In this document: positions 22,196-33,974 of the stretch, piece after piece
Position numbering within the stretch: the first letter of the stretch is position 1
Layout: each line of letters opens with the position of its first letter
Assembly (NCBI GenBank): GCA_951217055.1
Contig: OX578276.1
Span: forward strand, 38,712,205-38,776,204
DNA length: 64,000 bases
Source: Gerris lacustris
Taxonomy: Eukaryota; Arthropoda; Insecta; Hemiptera; Gerridae
Direction: 5' to 3'
Program-made: the position numbers and the translations under genes
Notes under the pieces: generated by a model
What the model was told of the DNA's origin: nothing
Seen by the model: the letters and a program-made list of their open reading frames with translations, nothing else
Databases searched by the model: none

Positions 22196-22850
22196 GCATC
22201 AATGATTCAAAAATCATTCCTGACATTTTGAACTCACTGCAGGATTTACTGAGATAAATGACTCCTAACATTTTGAAATCATTGCGGGGATTACTGAGCT
22301 TTAGTAAGTCCTGACATTTTGAACTCATTGTAGGGAATTACTGAGTCCTTATATTTTGAACTCATTGTAGGGATTACTGGGATTTAGTAAGTCCTAACAT
22401 TTGAACTCATTGTAGGAATTACTGAGATAAATGACTCCTGACATTTTGAAATCATTGCGGGGATTACTGAGCTTTAGTAAGTCCTGACATTTTGAACTCA
22501 TTGTAGGAATTACTGAGTCCTTATATTTTGAACTCATTGCAGGGATTACTGGGATTTAGTAAGTCCTAACATTTGAACTCATTGTAGGAATTACTGATAT
22601 AAAAAATGACTCCTGATATTTAGAACTCATTGCAGGGATTACTGAGCTTTAGTTAGTCCTGACATTTTGAAGATATGACTTAAAATTATAAATTTTAAAG
22701 TTAATTGTTAAATTAAGTAAAAATCCTACAACAAACATATTCTATAATATTTATAAACTTTTTAATCTTTTAGATAGAAGTGCATCAAAGATTTAAAAGT
22801 CATTCCTGACATTTTGAACTCAGCAGGGATTACTGACTTACAAAGGTCCT
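22195..22850. repeat. Minisatellite with higher-order structure
   Basis: Basic units of about 45 bp share 'cctgacattttgaactcatt' and 'gggattactga'. Groups of four recur as a larger unit: 'gagataaatgactcct' begins at 22251 and 22424 and in variant form at 22596, giving a period of 172-173 bp. A stray unit lies at about 22795-22835. No coding frame is maintained. Confidence 0.9.
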
Positions 22851-23043
22851 TGAGAGGCCACGTTTCTAATTCTCATACAATACAATGTTGTGCTCCCCAT
22901 GCCATTTCAAGTTTGCTTTTTTTACTTTTTTTACAAACTTATAAAATAAAATTCATTGTATATAAACACAAAGTACTAATTTATAGCTGAACTATTTTTA
23001 ATATCTTAAACACACGGGAGCTTTAATTATTTATAATAATAAT

Positions 23044-23154
<111 letters not shown>

Positions 23155-23239
23155 AAATAATAATACACGTGTAATAGCACCGCCATGCAATGTGGTCTAG
23201 AAAAGTGGGAAATACTGTCTGGGGGGGGGGGGGGGGACA

Positions 23240-24850
23240 CACACAAAGAACACATTTCTTAAGGATGCATGGCACCAAGATTAATTGATACAAAACAAAA
23301 TCAAATATATATTTTTATGCTCAAGGGTGATTTTAAGGGGTGCTTTTTTTGGGGCTTACCTATATTTTCCCTTCGGTGTTTTGGTTATTAGTGTTATTAC
23401 AGATAACATAACTGCAAAGTTTAAAACTTTTGTGTCGGGTACTTTCGGAGATAAAGGTGCGTTAACCACAGACAAATGCTGGAAATTATAAGGGTTCATT
23501 TTGCTTATGGATCCTTAAAACAGTTTAATGATAGAAATAATATATTTATACTTACATGAGGGGCAGTGATGTATGTTGTGAGTGATGAGTTCATTTGAAA
23601 GTAGGGAATCCCTATCTGTTGCCATGATACAGGCTGAGGAAGTTAGCTAAACTTAGCGAGAAGAAACACAGGCACAGTGTAAACAAATCAGCTCTTCCTT
23701 CCAGAGCACTGTTATATCTGCAACATCAAACAACACATTAATATATGTAACCTTAAAACAATGTAAACACAAGATTGAATATTGTAGTGTGTCCCACCAC
23801 GGAGTAGTATTCAAGAGGGAAAATAGCTGGTGTGGGTTCATTGATTGCCGAGCAGACGCGCCATGTGACTTAATCCTCACGACCACGTTAGCTCACCTAA
23901 TTTGCAATAGTAAATCATTGTTATTGTTTAGGCTTTTATAAAATTCCTTTGTTTATTTCTATTTTTTATGTAGGTCTTTTCTTTAAATCTTATTATTTGT
24001 TTTGGAAGGTCAACATTTATTTATCTTTTTTCTTGAGTTCTTGCGTCTCTGATAAGCAAGTGTTTCTTTAAAATCCATCAAAGATCATTCCTTGTTTCCT
24101 TCTCTCACTCTATCAATCCAGATAAACAGTTATCCTTCCTTATCTTGAACCAGGCGGCAGCTAGCCACGAATAGTTCAGAACCACCTAAAGTGCTAACTT
24201 GCATCTCAATTAGACCACAACAACTTTAACTGACCTTTTTTCTCACCATTATCTTTAGTTTTCTGTTGGACCAAGTTAACTACCTTTTTGTACAACCAAA
24301 GTTTCAAACTTAAACTTTTATGTGGTTTCAGTGATCAACTTTTAGATACAAATTATTATTAATGGATGGATACCTTTTATTGCTGTCTACCCCGCTCATC
24401 AACATAACCAGGTGGGATCATTGCATCAAAACATCCTCTATCATTGCAGAACTTCACATCTTCCTACCTCTCCTTTTGTTATCATTTTTCACCTACTAAC
24501 AGAACTAACCGTTTCTATGACCTAAAACCTCACCTCTTCTTCTTCTTCAGCTTTACCAGATATAAAAAATTATTATTCCATTTTCTTTTACCATTTTATT
24601 TTATCATTTATTACTAATTAAAGAGTCAGGACTTTAATATTTTTTTGTTGGTTTAATTGTTTCATTTAAAACTTAAGAATTCATTTTTTTTCTTAAATTT
24701 CATGTTCATTTTCTTTTATAAGAAATCCTTTTTTTTGAAAATTATATTTCAAGTACAGTCCACTTTATGATTTAACTTTTGTACCTCTTTTTAATTTTCA
24801 CCAGCCCTATTCCATTTAGTTAAGGTTGTGTTGAGACTTGAATGGCCAAG
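23240..24850. other. Non-coding region, intronic or downstream of the APCDD1-like exon
   Basis: No further exon of the minus-strand gene was recognised. The minus-strand frame at 23653-23886 has no family resemblance and no convincing splice sites. Confidence 0.5.
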
Positions 24851-24858
24851 TCCCCCCC

Positions 24859-25039
24859 CAGGGTCGGACTGGGAAGAAATTTCGGCCCGGGAGTTTCTCT
24901 ATCAGACCGGCCCACAAGTCTTGATGAAGAATTGAAGAAAGTCTTGAGGCCTTGGCCAAGGGACCGGCCCATTTTAGGCCTTAACCAGACCGGCCCACTG
25001 GGAAAACTCCCGAGCTCCCTTTTAGCCAGTCCGACCCTG
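24859..25039. mobile_element. hAT-type MITE (181 bp)
   Basis: Ends CAGGGTCGGACTGG and CCAGTCCGACCCTG are inverted. The flanks TCCCCCCC (24851-24858) and TCCCCCTC (25040-25047) are an 8-bp duplication with one mismatch. The second-rank motifs AAACTCCCGAG and CGGGAGTTT also pair. It lies only 31 bp beyond the putative splice donor of the APCDD1-like exon, inside the following intron or the 3' region. Confidence 0.9.
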
Positions 25040-25070
25040 TCCCCCTCGATTTAACAGTTATAATGTTTAC

Positions 25071-25327
25071 CCATTGAGGAAGTGGGTTAAAGGTGGGAGT
25101 TCAGGAGCGTTGCACTGGAGTAGAGGTGGTTGGAATGCTGTAGGTCTGTGTTTAGCCGTGGCTTTACCGTCAGCACCCTTCTTAGACGGATCTGACTGAC
25201 CAAGTAGCAACATAGTGTTGCCGAATGTGTCCACTTCAAGACGAGCCAGTTCATACTCGACACTAGGAACCGTGATACCAAGGGGTGTACAGCCTTTAGA
25301 CGGAGTCAGATCACGAACAATCCCCAC
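25071..25327 (-). CDS. APCDD1: APCDD1-like gene, exon B (end of second APCDDC domain)
   Basis: APCDD1 is a membrane glycoprotein; in vertebrates it inhibits canonical Wnt signalling at the cell surface. This exon begins after a splice acceptor (ATTTGACATTTCAG) in phase 0 and encodes VGIVRDLTPSKGCTPLGI, then VEYELARLEVDTFGN, and later RPTAFQPPLLQC. These match the C-terminal part of the second APCDDC domain, including the two cysteines and the E-Y-E block. The preceding exon at 50437-50205 ends in GVWQ, which joins exactly as in the vertebrate protein. At its 3' end the frame either stops at TAA (25066) or splices at GTAAAC (25070). Splicing is preferred because a membrane anchor is still missing. 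The hydrophobic anchor and stop would lie in a further exon. Confidence 0.9.
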
Positions 25328-25974
25328 CTGAAATGTCAAATATAAAATTGGTTAAAAATAAGACTTACAAGTATAAAAAAAATCTAGAAGAAACGTTGAA
25401 AATAACACCTTTCTTATTTGATGATTTTTTTTGTAAACAATAGATGATTTAGATGCGTGGAAATGATAAATGATATTTTTTTTTCCATTATGATGAGACT
25501 TCGAAGCCCTTATAAAAGGTAATTTTCAATCATCATTTATTTGTTAAATGAGGTACAATTAAAGCTCACACTGATATTTAATATTTGTATAAGTTCTGTT
25601 TTAGGTTAAGTTAGTTAAATGTTCAATATTAAATAAGTAATTATTTAAGACCTTCTCTCATAGAGAGAGATACAATTTTAGCTGTACCTTATTAATCCCA
25701 TTATTTAACAAATAAAAGATGATTGACAATAACCTTATATCAGGGACGAAACATATCATCATAATGAACAATATCGGTCCGAGACAACTCAAACTAAGCC
25801 CGCTCCCTAACTTGTCGGTTCGGTACGAGGTATTTTCTGCTTTACCGATAGCTTACCGATACCGCCTTAATCTCCTCACTTGTCGGTATACTTTCGGTGG
25901 AATGGATTATGTCGTTGTCAGAAGAAGATACTATTATAGCGTGTTACCAAAATAACTAAATTATAATTATTAAA

Positions 25975-26118
25975 TAATAATTATAAATAATAAATTATTA
26001 TTGATATAAGAAAATATTATACAATAATATTATATTATATTGTATTATATAATATAATATAATATAATATTATATAATAAATATTATTTAATAAAATATT
26101 ATTAAATAATAATTATAG
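25975..26118. repeat. Palindromic AT-only cluster
   Basis: About 140 bp built almost only from TAATATTA-type palindromes, not from simple alternating TA. It could form a cruciform. Confidence 0.8.
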
Positions 26119-26216
26119 TGTGAGTGAGACCAAAATAACATATCTTTCTCCGTTGCCATTTTACGATGATACCTCGACCACGCTCGAAGAATAATAGGAG
26201 GTTTTTACTGCTTGTT

Positions 26217-26300
26217 CAGTGTCGGACTGGCCAGGTCGGCAAGTCGGCATTTGCCGAGGGCCCACGGGCTCAAGGGGCCCCATTGAGGGCCCACAAAATT
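26217..26300 (+). mobile_element. Single hAT-like terminus
   Basis: CAGTGTCGGACTGGCCAGG followed by 'gggcccacgggctcaagggg' resembles the left end of the hAT MITE at 24859 (CAGGGTCGGACTGG). No matching right end with the complementary sequence was found downstream, so the element is truncated or too diverged to delimit. Confidence 0.55.
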
Positions 26301-27998
26301 AAAAAAAAGTCATCTTAGTACAGAAATGAGTAAATGGAATAGAAGTAAAGCACGGATGGAAGTGAAGTAGTGTGTGATATAGCGCAGGTAACACTGAATC
26401 TCTTCTAAACGGCAGTCATCAGAACAATCGAACAAAAATAATATCGTCAGAAACAAGTTGAAACGTAAAAGTAGAAGACAGGTTCTTCAGCTTCATATTA
26501 ATACTACACCTTTTCATTGGAAGACAAGGGTCGGCTTCTCAAGGGAATGAAGAGGCTAGTTATTCTATCAGCCAAACAGTGTCTTATTAATGTCAAAATA
26601 AGAGACGATTTTGGAAAACTTACGTTGAAGAGTGTACAGAAGATAGTAACAAGAAAATCATGACCGAACTTAAAAAGCAAGAATTGTCGGGGAGTAAGAA
26701 AAGCAATTTTGGGAGATGATCACTTGTAAGATTTTTGTTTAAAACTTTTATCAATAAATAAATAAAGACAATTGGCAACATTAAGAGGAAAGTGATTTTA
26801 AAAGATCTATTTGATCGCGTTTTCTGCAGTTTGGTAATCGATTCTACGCGATATAGCAGTCATGAACCATGAATGAAATGGCTATCTCTGATCGGTTAGT
26901 AGAACAAGGAAAGGTGTATTATGACAGACTTCTTCACTCGTGTGTATGAGACTCCAGTGGCCAAACATTTTTGGCCACAAAAAATTAAACTAGATTTAAC
27001 GAATTATGGAATCTCTCTGACAAATGGAACAGCTTGTTCTTTTAATGGAGCAGTCAACATGGAGGGTTGTAGAATTTTTAATTAAAATAGTCGCACAAGT
27101 GTTTTCAAAGTTTTTGGGGGGTAGCAACCATAAATTTAGAGCTAACATCAATTTCGATTTCGCCTCGGGGTATGATTTTTCTGAACATGTATTCCAAATT
27201 TCGTCAAAATCGGCCCAGTGTCAACACAGACGTCAGACGGACATTAAAACAAAAACACTATTTAGGACTCGGGGACCTCAAAACGTGTAAATCCATCAAA
27301 ATCTCAAAATCGAATTTTCTCACTTCACAATAGTTCTTATATATGAAAGTTAAGAAATCGGTCTGGGGCAACTCAGACTAACTTTCTCATATACGAGTAC
27401 ATAATTACTTGGTCCAGTGTTTCACATTTATTAGTTGTTTCTAGATTTCGTAGTAAATTCAATAATTATTAAATATTTTATCAAAATTTACTATAAAATA
27501 ACTTCTCCCCAGCAGAGAGGTTTTAAAGCTATTTCCCGAGGAAACGGGTATATGGTTAGATTCGTATTTAAATAGACTGCATTTTAGAATTTTTTAATCC
27601 AAATCTTCAGAACCGTTTTCAACAAATATTTTTAAGTTTTTGGGGGATAGCGCTCCAAAATTTTTAGCTAAAATTTATTTCTCGATTTCGCCTTGGGATA
27701 ATATGATTTTTCGGAATCTGAATGCCAATTTTAATTAAAATTGGTCCTGAAGTTTAGGCTCCACGCGTCTGCACAGAGGCATAAATCATAAATCAACAGT
27801 ATCATTTGTAATCACATAGGAGTTAAGTGGGTAATAAGAAGGAGATAACTAAGGAGAAAAGAAAAAAGTCCCAGACCCTCTCCTAAATAATGTCAGCCTA
27901 ACATCATTCAGAAACAAAAAGTGTTAAAAAATAAGTATAAAAGATTAGTCTTGCTCATGAACATGAAAGTAGGAGTGAAGTGGGCTTATGGACTAAAG

Positions 27999-28595
27999 CA
28001 GGGGTCTCCAATCTTTTTGGTTGAAGGGCCGAATCTGTAAAAGATGTTCCATAGCGGGCCGGATGAAGTAAAGCAACATTCAGCTATCCGAGTTCACAAT
28101 GGTAGAGAATATAGATAATAAGCTCATAAACCTTATCCATTTCGGCCAAAAAAACTTATATAAAACTCATGCTGATCTTTACAATGTTTGAAATGACATT
28201 TGATTATGGAGAGCAATAGATTAAACAAATAGGGAATTAATAAAAATCAATAATTTTCTTTACCAGTTGTCTAAATGTTTGCCAAGAGAACAGAGAACAA
28301 TAGATTAAATAAAGAGGGAATTAATGAAAATCAATCATTTTCTTCACAGGTGTCAAAATGATTTTCACAATGGTAGGGAATATGGATAATAAGATCATAA
28401 ACCATATCCATTTCTGTTAAAAAAACTTATTGAAGACTCGTGCTGATCTGTTTTAATGTTTGATATGGTATTTCACTATGGAGAAGTTATAACTTATCAT
28501 TGTTCAGGTTCATTTGTTAACGTCTTGGCACAGCGGGCCGAATGAGAATGTCTCGAAGGCTGAACGGTCCGCGGGCCGTAGTTTGGAGACCCCTG
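27999..28595. mobile_element. hAT-type MITE (597 bp)
   Basis: CAGGGGTCTCCAA at the left and TTTGGAGACCCCTG at the right are inverted ends. An exact 8-bp duplication GACTAAAG flanks it (27991-27998 and 28596-28603). Inside each end is a GGGCCG motif, and the interior holds two diverged direct copies of a segment starting near 'ataatatcataaacc' (about 28105 and 28380). It encodes no protein. Confidence 0.95.
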
Positions 28596-28603
28596 GACTA
28601 AAG

Positions 28604-29370
28604 AAAGAGCAGACTTGGCCACAAAATTGGGGGTCTGGAACTTGGCCCTTATTCCATGAATACGTTTTCGCTGAGGATAATTATTACGCTAAAAAAAAAA
28701 ATATTTGTTTGCTATGACAATTTCTAAAATACTATAGATCGCTACCAAGATAGGATTTTCTGAAATTCGATTCCTAGGGCCAATAGTGAAACAGGGGCAT
28801 AGTAAATAAATTGGTAGTGCGTGAAGTCTCACGTAAAAAGGCTTTCGTAGGTATTGTAAACATGAAATTAGTACAAGGGGGGGGGGGGGGGGCAAACAAA
28901 ACTTTGATGTCTTTGACAAAATAGCAAGAAAATTAAACACTTTCCACACGTGTTATATATTTTTGTAATCTACTCTTTAATACCTTTTATTTAAATACAC
29001 CACTCAATTTTTTTTTGCATGACGAGAGTTATCCGCCATTTTGGATTTGAACAGCTGATAATTTTGAGTTCGCTCTATTTTTCCTGTGTGCGCGTCAAAA
29101 CGATCTTTAATATTGGAAAGTTTCATGTTTTTATCTTTTTTGATTCAATAGTTATTGGAACCGTAAAGAGTGACAGACAGACAGACACATGAACGAAACT
29201 ATAAGGGTTTCTTTTATTGGTTTTACCAACGAAACCCTAAAAAAATGGGACTTGGGGCGTCCCAGAACTTTACCTAACTAAACATAATCACATAAATGAC
29301 GACCAACGAGACAGCTAATAAAATAAATAATATTAAATATTGCAAAATGTTTAAAAATAATCCTATTTAA
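28604..29370. other. Intronic sequence with a GGGTTTC hairpin
   Basis: No coding exon is seen. A G16 tract occupies 28877-28892. An inverted repeat AGGGTTTC...GAAACCCT with inner TTGG/CCAA pairing lies at about 29207-29241, next to a CAGA tract. This is the usual look of a degraded repeat family end. Confidence 0.55.
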
Positions 29371-29374
29371 AAAT

Positions 29375-29569
29375 AACCTGCCAATTTAGTGTAGCACATA
29401 GCTTCCTCGCATCCTATTTCATATACTTCAATGATTTAATACTATTACAACCTAATACTGTCATATTTATTCAATGCTCCCCCGTTTTTTAAAACTGTAA
29501 AAATTGTCTTAAAATTAAATTAATCTCCCCTGTAAAACAATCCGTTTCGAAGCAAGGGTATCCAGCTAG
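29375..29569 (+). mobile_element. Helitron-like 3' end
   Basis: It starts with the shared motif CTGCCAATTTAGTGTAGCAC plus ATAGCTTCCTCGCATCC and ends CCAGCTAG (29562-29569) followed by T. The subterminal 'tccgtttcgaagcaaggg' is a decayed hairpin. It is the counterpart of the 3' end at 4220-4249. The 5' end of this copy could not be placed. Confidence 0.7.
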
Positions 29570-30143
29570 TAGTATACATATATATTATAGGTATATAATA
29601 AAACAACAGATATTTTTCATTATAGTTGATTTAATTAAAAAAAAAAAAAATTGTTTTCGCGACATTAAAGAGTCGCGTTATACATCTAAAAAAAAAAGTC
29701 GACGAAAATGAAAAAAAAAAAAGAAAAAAAAAGAGGAAAACTTGCTCTAAAGTGAAATTTGCCGCAATATTAAATCCAATTTTGCGGTTGAATAGGTGGA
29801 AAATATAATTTAAAGGTCGGTGGTTAGAGCAGGGGGGGGGGGGGGGATACTTTGTATCTTTAGAAATGGGTCACCCTTCTACTTAACCTTCTTCCTTGCC
29901 AACAAGATTAAAAAGTAAGCAACTACAGCATCCTCGATTTCAAGTTCATAAGCTTGGAAACACTAACCTCCTGTTCGGCTTTATACTCGGTCATCTTCGG
30001 CCCCCTTCATTTTAATTTACGACATATAACGAAATATGACCAAAATTGAGAATTTTTACAGCTCCACAAGGGATTGCTAAAATTATAAACAAACATTCAT
30101 CCATACACATTAAGTTTATACAATATAAAGCCACATGGCTGAC

Positions 30144-30260
30144 TCTATATATGTATATATAAAATTCAAATACCACTGACTGACTGACTCATCATTTATC
30201 TCAAAAACCACTGGACCTATGACCATGAAATTTTGCAGGTAGGTTTATCTTATCCCATAG
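30144..30260 (+). mobile_element. Helitron-like 5' end
   Basis: TCTATATATGTATATATAAA is followed by ACTGACTGACTGACTCATC and 'aaccactggacctatgacc'. This arrangement is common at the 5' ends of arthropod Helitrons. No matching 3' CTAG end was located nearby. Confidence 0.5.
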
Positions 30261-30825
30261 ATACTCTTAAGAAATATTTTACGATCTTGAATCTGAAAAC
30301 AATCATCTTGAATCAAGATGAAGATCATTTATGTGCAAAATTTTATGATATTTCTGAAACGCTTGAAATTTGAAAGTTAGCTTCCTTTTTATGATACATA
30401 TATACTTTTGTGAAAGTGAAAGGGTTTTTAATTTCGATGTGGGTATTTGAAACCATGTACCCTCACTATAATAATCAAGAAAATCTTTGGAACGCTAAAA
30501 TAAAATGTTTGAATTTGGTATGATAGTTTCTGTCAATGTCAATCAAGGAGGGATTTTCTATAATTTTATCTCTAAAAAGCCCGAACTGATTTTCTAAAGA
30601 TATGAATTAATACTTGGGAGAGGGCTTTACTTAAGGATGTTAGCATATATTAATGAAAGATAATTTGAATGCGATAAGACATGGGAGGGGGGGGGGGATA
30701 ACGAATTTTTGCTAATTATTGGAACGAAGTTATGGACGTTCCTTATGGCGCGTTACAGCGTCTGGAGTCTGGGAGTGAATCCGAAAAAACGACCGTCACC
30801 AAAACCTACCGTCACGAAATCGGCT

Positions 30826-30950
30826 GATGACGATAACTTGAGTAAATGATGACCGATTTAGTTGAAATTTGGTACACATGTTCATTTTACTAATGCCCAG
30901 GATGAGTTCGTTAGAAAACGTTATCCGCCCAAGCGTTATTCTTGGGGTAT
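30826..30950 (-). repeat. Inverted copy of the segment at ~2570-2690
   Basis: The stretch from 'gataacttgagtaaatgatg' to 'ccgcccaagcgttattc' is the reverse complement of the 2570-2690 segment in the Helitron-like element, with scattered differences. Shared landmarks include 'aatgcccaggatgagttcgt'. Confidence 0.8.
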
Positions 30951-31560
30951 TGGAGGTGGGGAGGATTTCTTTTGGGGGTAATCTTTTGGATAATTTGGGG
31001 GTATAATGGCCACCATTTTGAAAACACGTTATATATTTGTGACCTAATTTTGAATACCTTTAAAATGATACCCAACAAAAAAAAAAAAATTAAAAAAATT
31101 AATATTTTTATGATCAGTTTGCCACTGTTCTATAATGTGCTATAAGGTTTATGATGTGCTTTTAGATCCATGATGTGCTATAATATATACAATTGTCGAA
31201 CGAAGATACGTGTTACCGACTTGCATATATGCGTCTTTTGGTGTCGACGTCAATTCTGTTTTAAGATTGGACATGAATCAAATTGCAAAAATAGACAACG
31301 AATTTGTATCCAAAAATATTGAATTCTTAAGAAAATAACACAGTTTTAAAACTGTTTAAGCCTTTAGACAGAGGTATAATAGAGAACTGTAATAATAGAG
31401 AAATGTTTTAAAAAAAAGGTGAGAAAATGTATTTCTTTATTCAATAACTTTACTAAAGGTGTCTCTTTCAACCCAACACTTACTTAAAGTTATGAATAAG
31501 TAATGTAGATACTATTCAATTTAACATTGCAATATTAAAAAAAAAAAAAAAAAATAAAAA

Positions 31561-31564
<4 letters not shown>

Positions 31565-31655
<91 letters not shown>
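31565..31655. repeat. (TA)n microsatellite
   Basis: About 90 bp of alternating AT following an A-rich tract. Confidence 0.95.
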
Positions 31656-31658
<3 letters not shown>

Positions 31659-32312
31659 TATATCTTTTTGTAAAAAAAAATTCTAAACCATTTAACTTTT
31701 CAATATGTTTTGGAATTGTATCAACATAAAAAAATCATATTTTCTTTAGCATCTTGCTTTTAAATATATTATAACGCCTTCAAAATTCATATCACTCAAC
31801 TATTTTTTTTTTTTTTTGCCTGGCCTTCTCCTATCATTATTCGAATCCTTCAAGGTTCCAAGGCGTTTAATAATTTTGAGTTGCCAAGGAGTCTTCTTCA
31901 AGGAGGACGGTAAGCGAAACCCCTTGCACCATCTCCTTTCAAGGAGGACGGTAAGCGAAAAAAAAAAAACCGGCTCCATCTCTTTTCAGAGTTGTTGAAT
32001 ATTCATAAAAACGGGTCCGCTATTAATTTCAGAAAAACCCCTTTCCCTCCCTACCTTCTAGTAGGGAGGTATTATATTAATTTTTTTCTTTTAATTTTTC
32101 TCTCTCTTAAACCCCCGTACTCTAGTACTTTTTTCTCTTCTAGCTTAGCGAATTTCCCTAGAAGAATTTTCCGTTTAAAGAGGTTTCCCAAGGTAGGAAC
32201 GACTAAGCTTCCTTTTTTTCATTTAGTTCCCGCTAGCTTGTTAACTTATACTTCTTAATTTTCCTACCACTAAAGAAGAGGACCCTGCATTACTTAGTTT
32301 GATAGACTATCT

Positions 32313-32435
<123 letters not shown>

Positions 32436-33120
32436 TATATTTAATGTGATAATTAAGTGTAAATGTGAAAAAAAAATGTTGAGGAGGGGGTAACAATGTA
32501 GAAACAAGTTATTTGTGGTCTTAGGAGAAAATGGATCTTGGTGAGGGAGAGAGACTTAATGCACTTAAAATAATTAAGACTAAAAATAAATAAAATCCTG
32601 AAAAAAAATTAAAGTTTTAAAAGTTGAATTTAACCCATTCCACTAATTCATCATACTTTAGCCATTGCTATGCCGCTTTCTAGTGGATTGAATTCTAAAA
32701 TTAGTACGGGTAAAAATAGACCAACAGTGTACGAAAAAAATCGTCCATTCACGAAACTCAAATGGATGGAAAGTCTCCAAAATTTTAAGGTTTTTTAGTG
32801 AAGGGGGTAATTTGTAAAACCTTGAATGAAATTAATCAAGAGAGGTTTTCCTTATTTTATCGTTCCTTATCTAAATATGTTAGGTTTCATAGAGATAAAT
32901 AAACAGGTTAAGTGTGTGCTAGTCAGCACACAACGAGGGTCCGTAGGTAACACTGTATTCTTTAAGTAGTACCTATTGAAGGTGCTTTTTAAAATGCTAA
33001 AAAGCGTCCTTTGAACAATCGTATGGGTCTGATAATCTCAAAACACATAAACAAACTACTGATAAAGTTTTTTTGCCACTGAACCGGACTATAAACATAA
33101 AAATACTTCAAAACGAGCAT

Positions 33121-33353
33121 TGTTCGGAACCGTAGGTGCCGGTTGTATTGAATTTTTATATTTAGTTTAATTTTTGTTTTATTTGTTTTTGTGAAAAAAC
33201 ACCGGCACCACGGCAACCGAATTATTTTAAAAGTGACAACTGAAAAACACAAGAGAGTCGCTTTCGAGAAGCCAAGAAGACCAAGTGATTGTCAGATCTC
33301 TGTAAATAAAGGAATTATATTTCTCTAAACAGGGTCAAGTCATTGTAGCGACA
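33121..33353 (+). repeat. BEL/Pao 5' LTR
   Basis: It begins TGTTCGGAACC and ends TTGTAGCGACA. It differs from the right LTR in an A6 versus A5 run and at one base (CAACCG versus CAAACG). Confidence 0.95.
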
Positions 33354-33406
33354 TTGTGGCGACCGTGATTAAAGAAGAAACTGCTTGCCCAAGCGAGAGG
33401 ATCAAC

Positions 33407-33964
33407 ATGCCAGATAGTGACGAGCTATTGAAGTTGAAGAAGTCAAGAAAGGCTCAGCGAACTTGGTTCACTAAGCAGGCCAAGGCTGTGGAGATCGCGC
33501 TTGCGGCTACCGAAGTCAACACGGAACAGGTATATTCCGATCTAATCCTTCTTGGACAGAGACTTGACCAGATTATAGAGACTGACAAAAAGATTTACGA
33601 ACTATTACTTGACGACCATACTACGGAGGACGATGTTTTGGTTGTTGAGATAGACTCATCCTTAATTTACCAGTCAAGATATAATGTTTTGAAAATTAAA
33701 ATTGACAAGTTGATTGAAATTGACAATGACAATAAATCTAGAGTGACAAATCGTTCAAATTTTGACAGAAAAATGAAACTTCCCAAGATTCAGTTAAGTC
33801 GTTTCGGGGGAGAGTTATTAGATTGGCTACCTTTTTGGAATCAATTTCAGCAAATAGATTTAGACGATTCGATATCGAAAATAGATAAATTCCACTATTT
33901 GTTGCAATGCATGATAGTAAACTCCAAAGCTTTCAAAGTAGTTTCGAGCTGGGTAGGGAGCTAG
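33407..33964 (+). pseudogene. BEL/Pao gag N-terminal part (frameshifted)
   Basis: The ATG at 33407 (MPDSDELLKLKKSRKAQR) is preferred, because the upstream in-frame codons include the primer site and begin with GTG. A charged helical region is followed by LPKIQLSRFGGELLDWLPFW and a KFHYLLQ motif, the hallmark of the BEL/Pao gag segment. The frame meets a stop at 33962-33964. The same gag reading continues in another frame from about 33975 (T-S-D-N-Y-S-K-A-V-E). A small indel near 33950-33975 therefore broke it. Confidence 0.88.
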
Positions 33965-33974
33965 GAGGGTTCCT

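Larger units (their letters stand above)
25335..27990. other. Intronic repeat-derived sequence
   Basis: No exons are seen. It includes an AT palindrome cluster (about 25975-26118), a CAGTGTCGGACTGG hAT-like end at 26217, and two diverged direct copies of a repeat at about 27060-27200 and 27580-27780 (shared 'gtttttgggggatagc' and 'gatttcgcc'). The frame at 27024 lies within one of these copies. Confidence 0.6.

Noticed and set aside
23258..23520. MITE with TTAAGGAT...ATCCTTAA ends
   Set aside because: The inverted match is short and imperfect (TTAAGGATGCATGG against TTAAGGATCCATAAG), and a TTAA target cannot be separated from the TIR.
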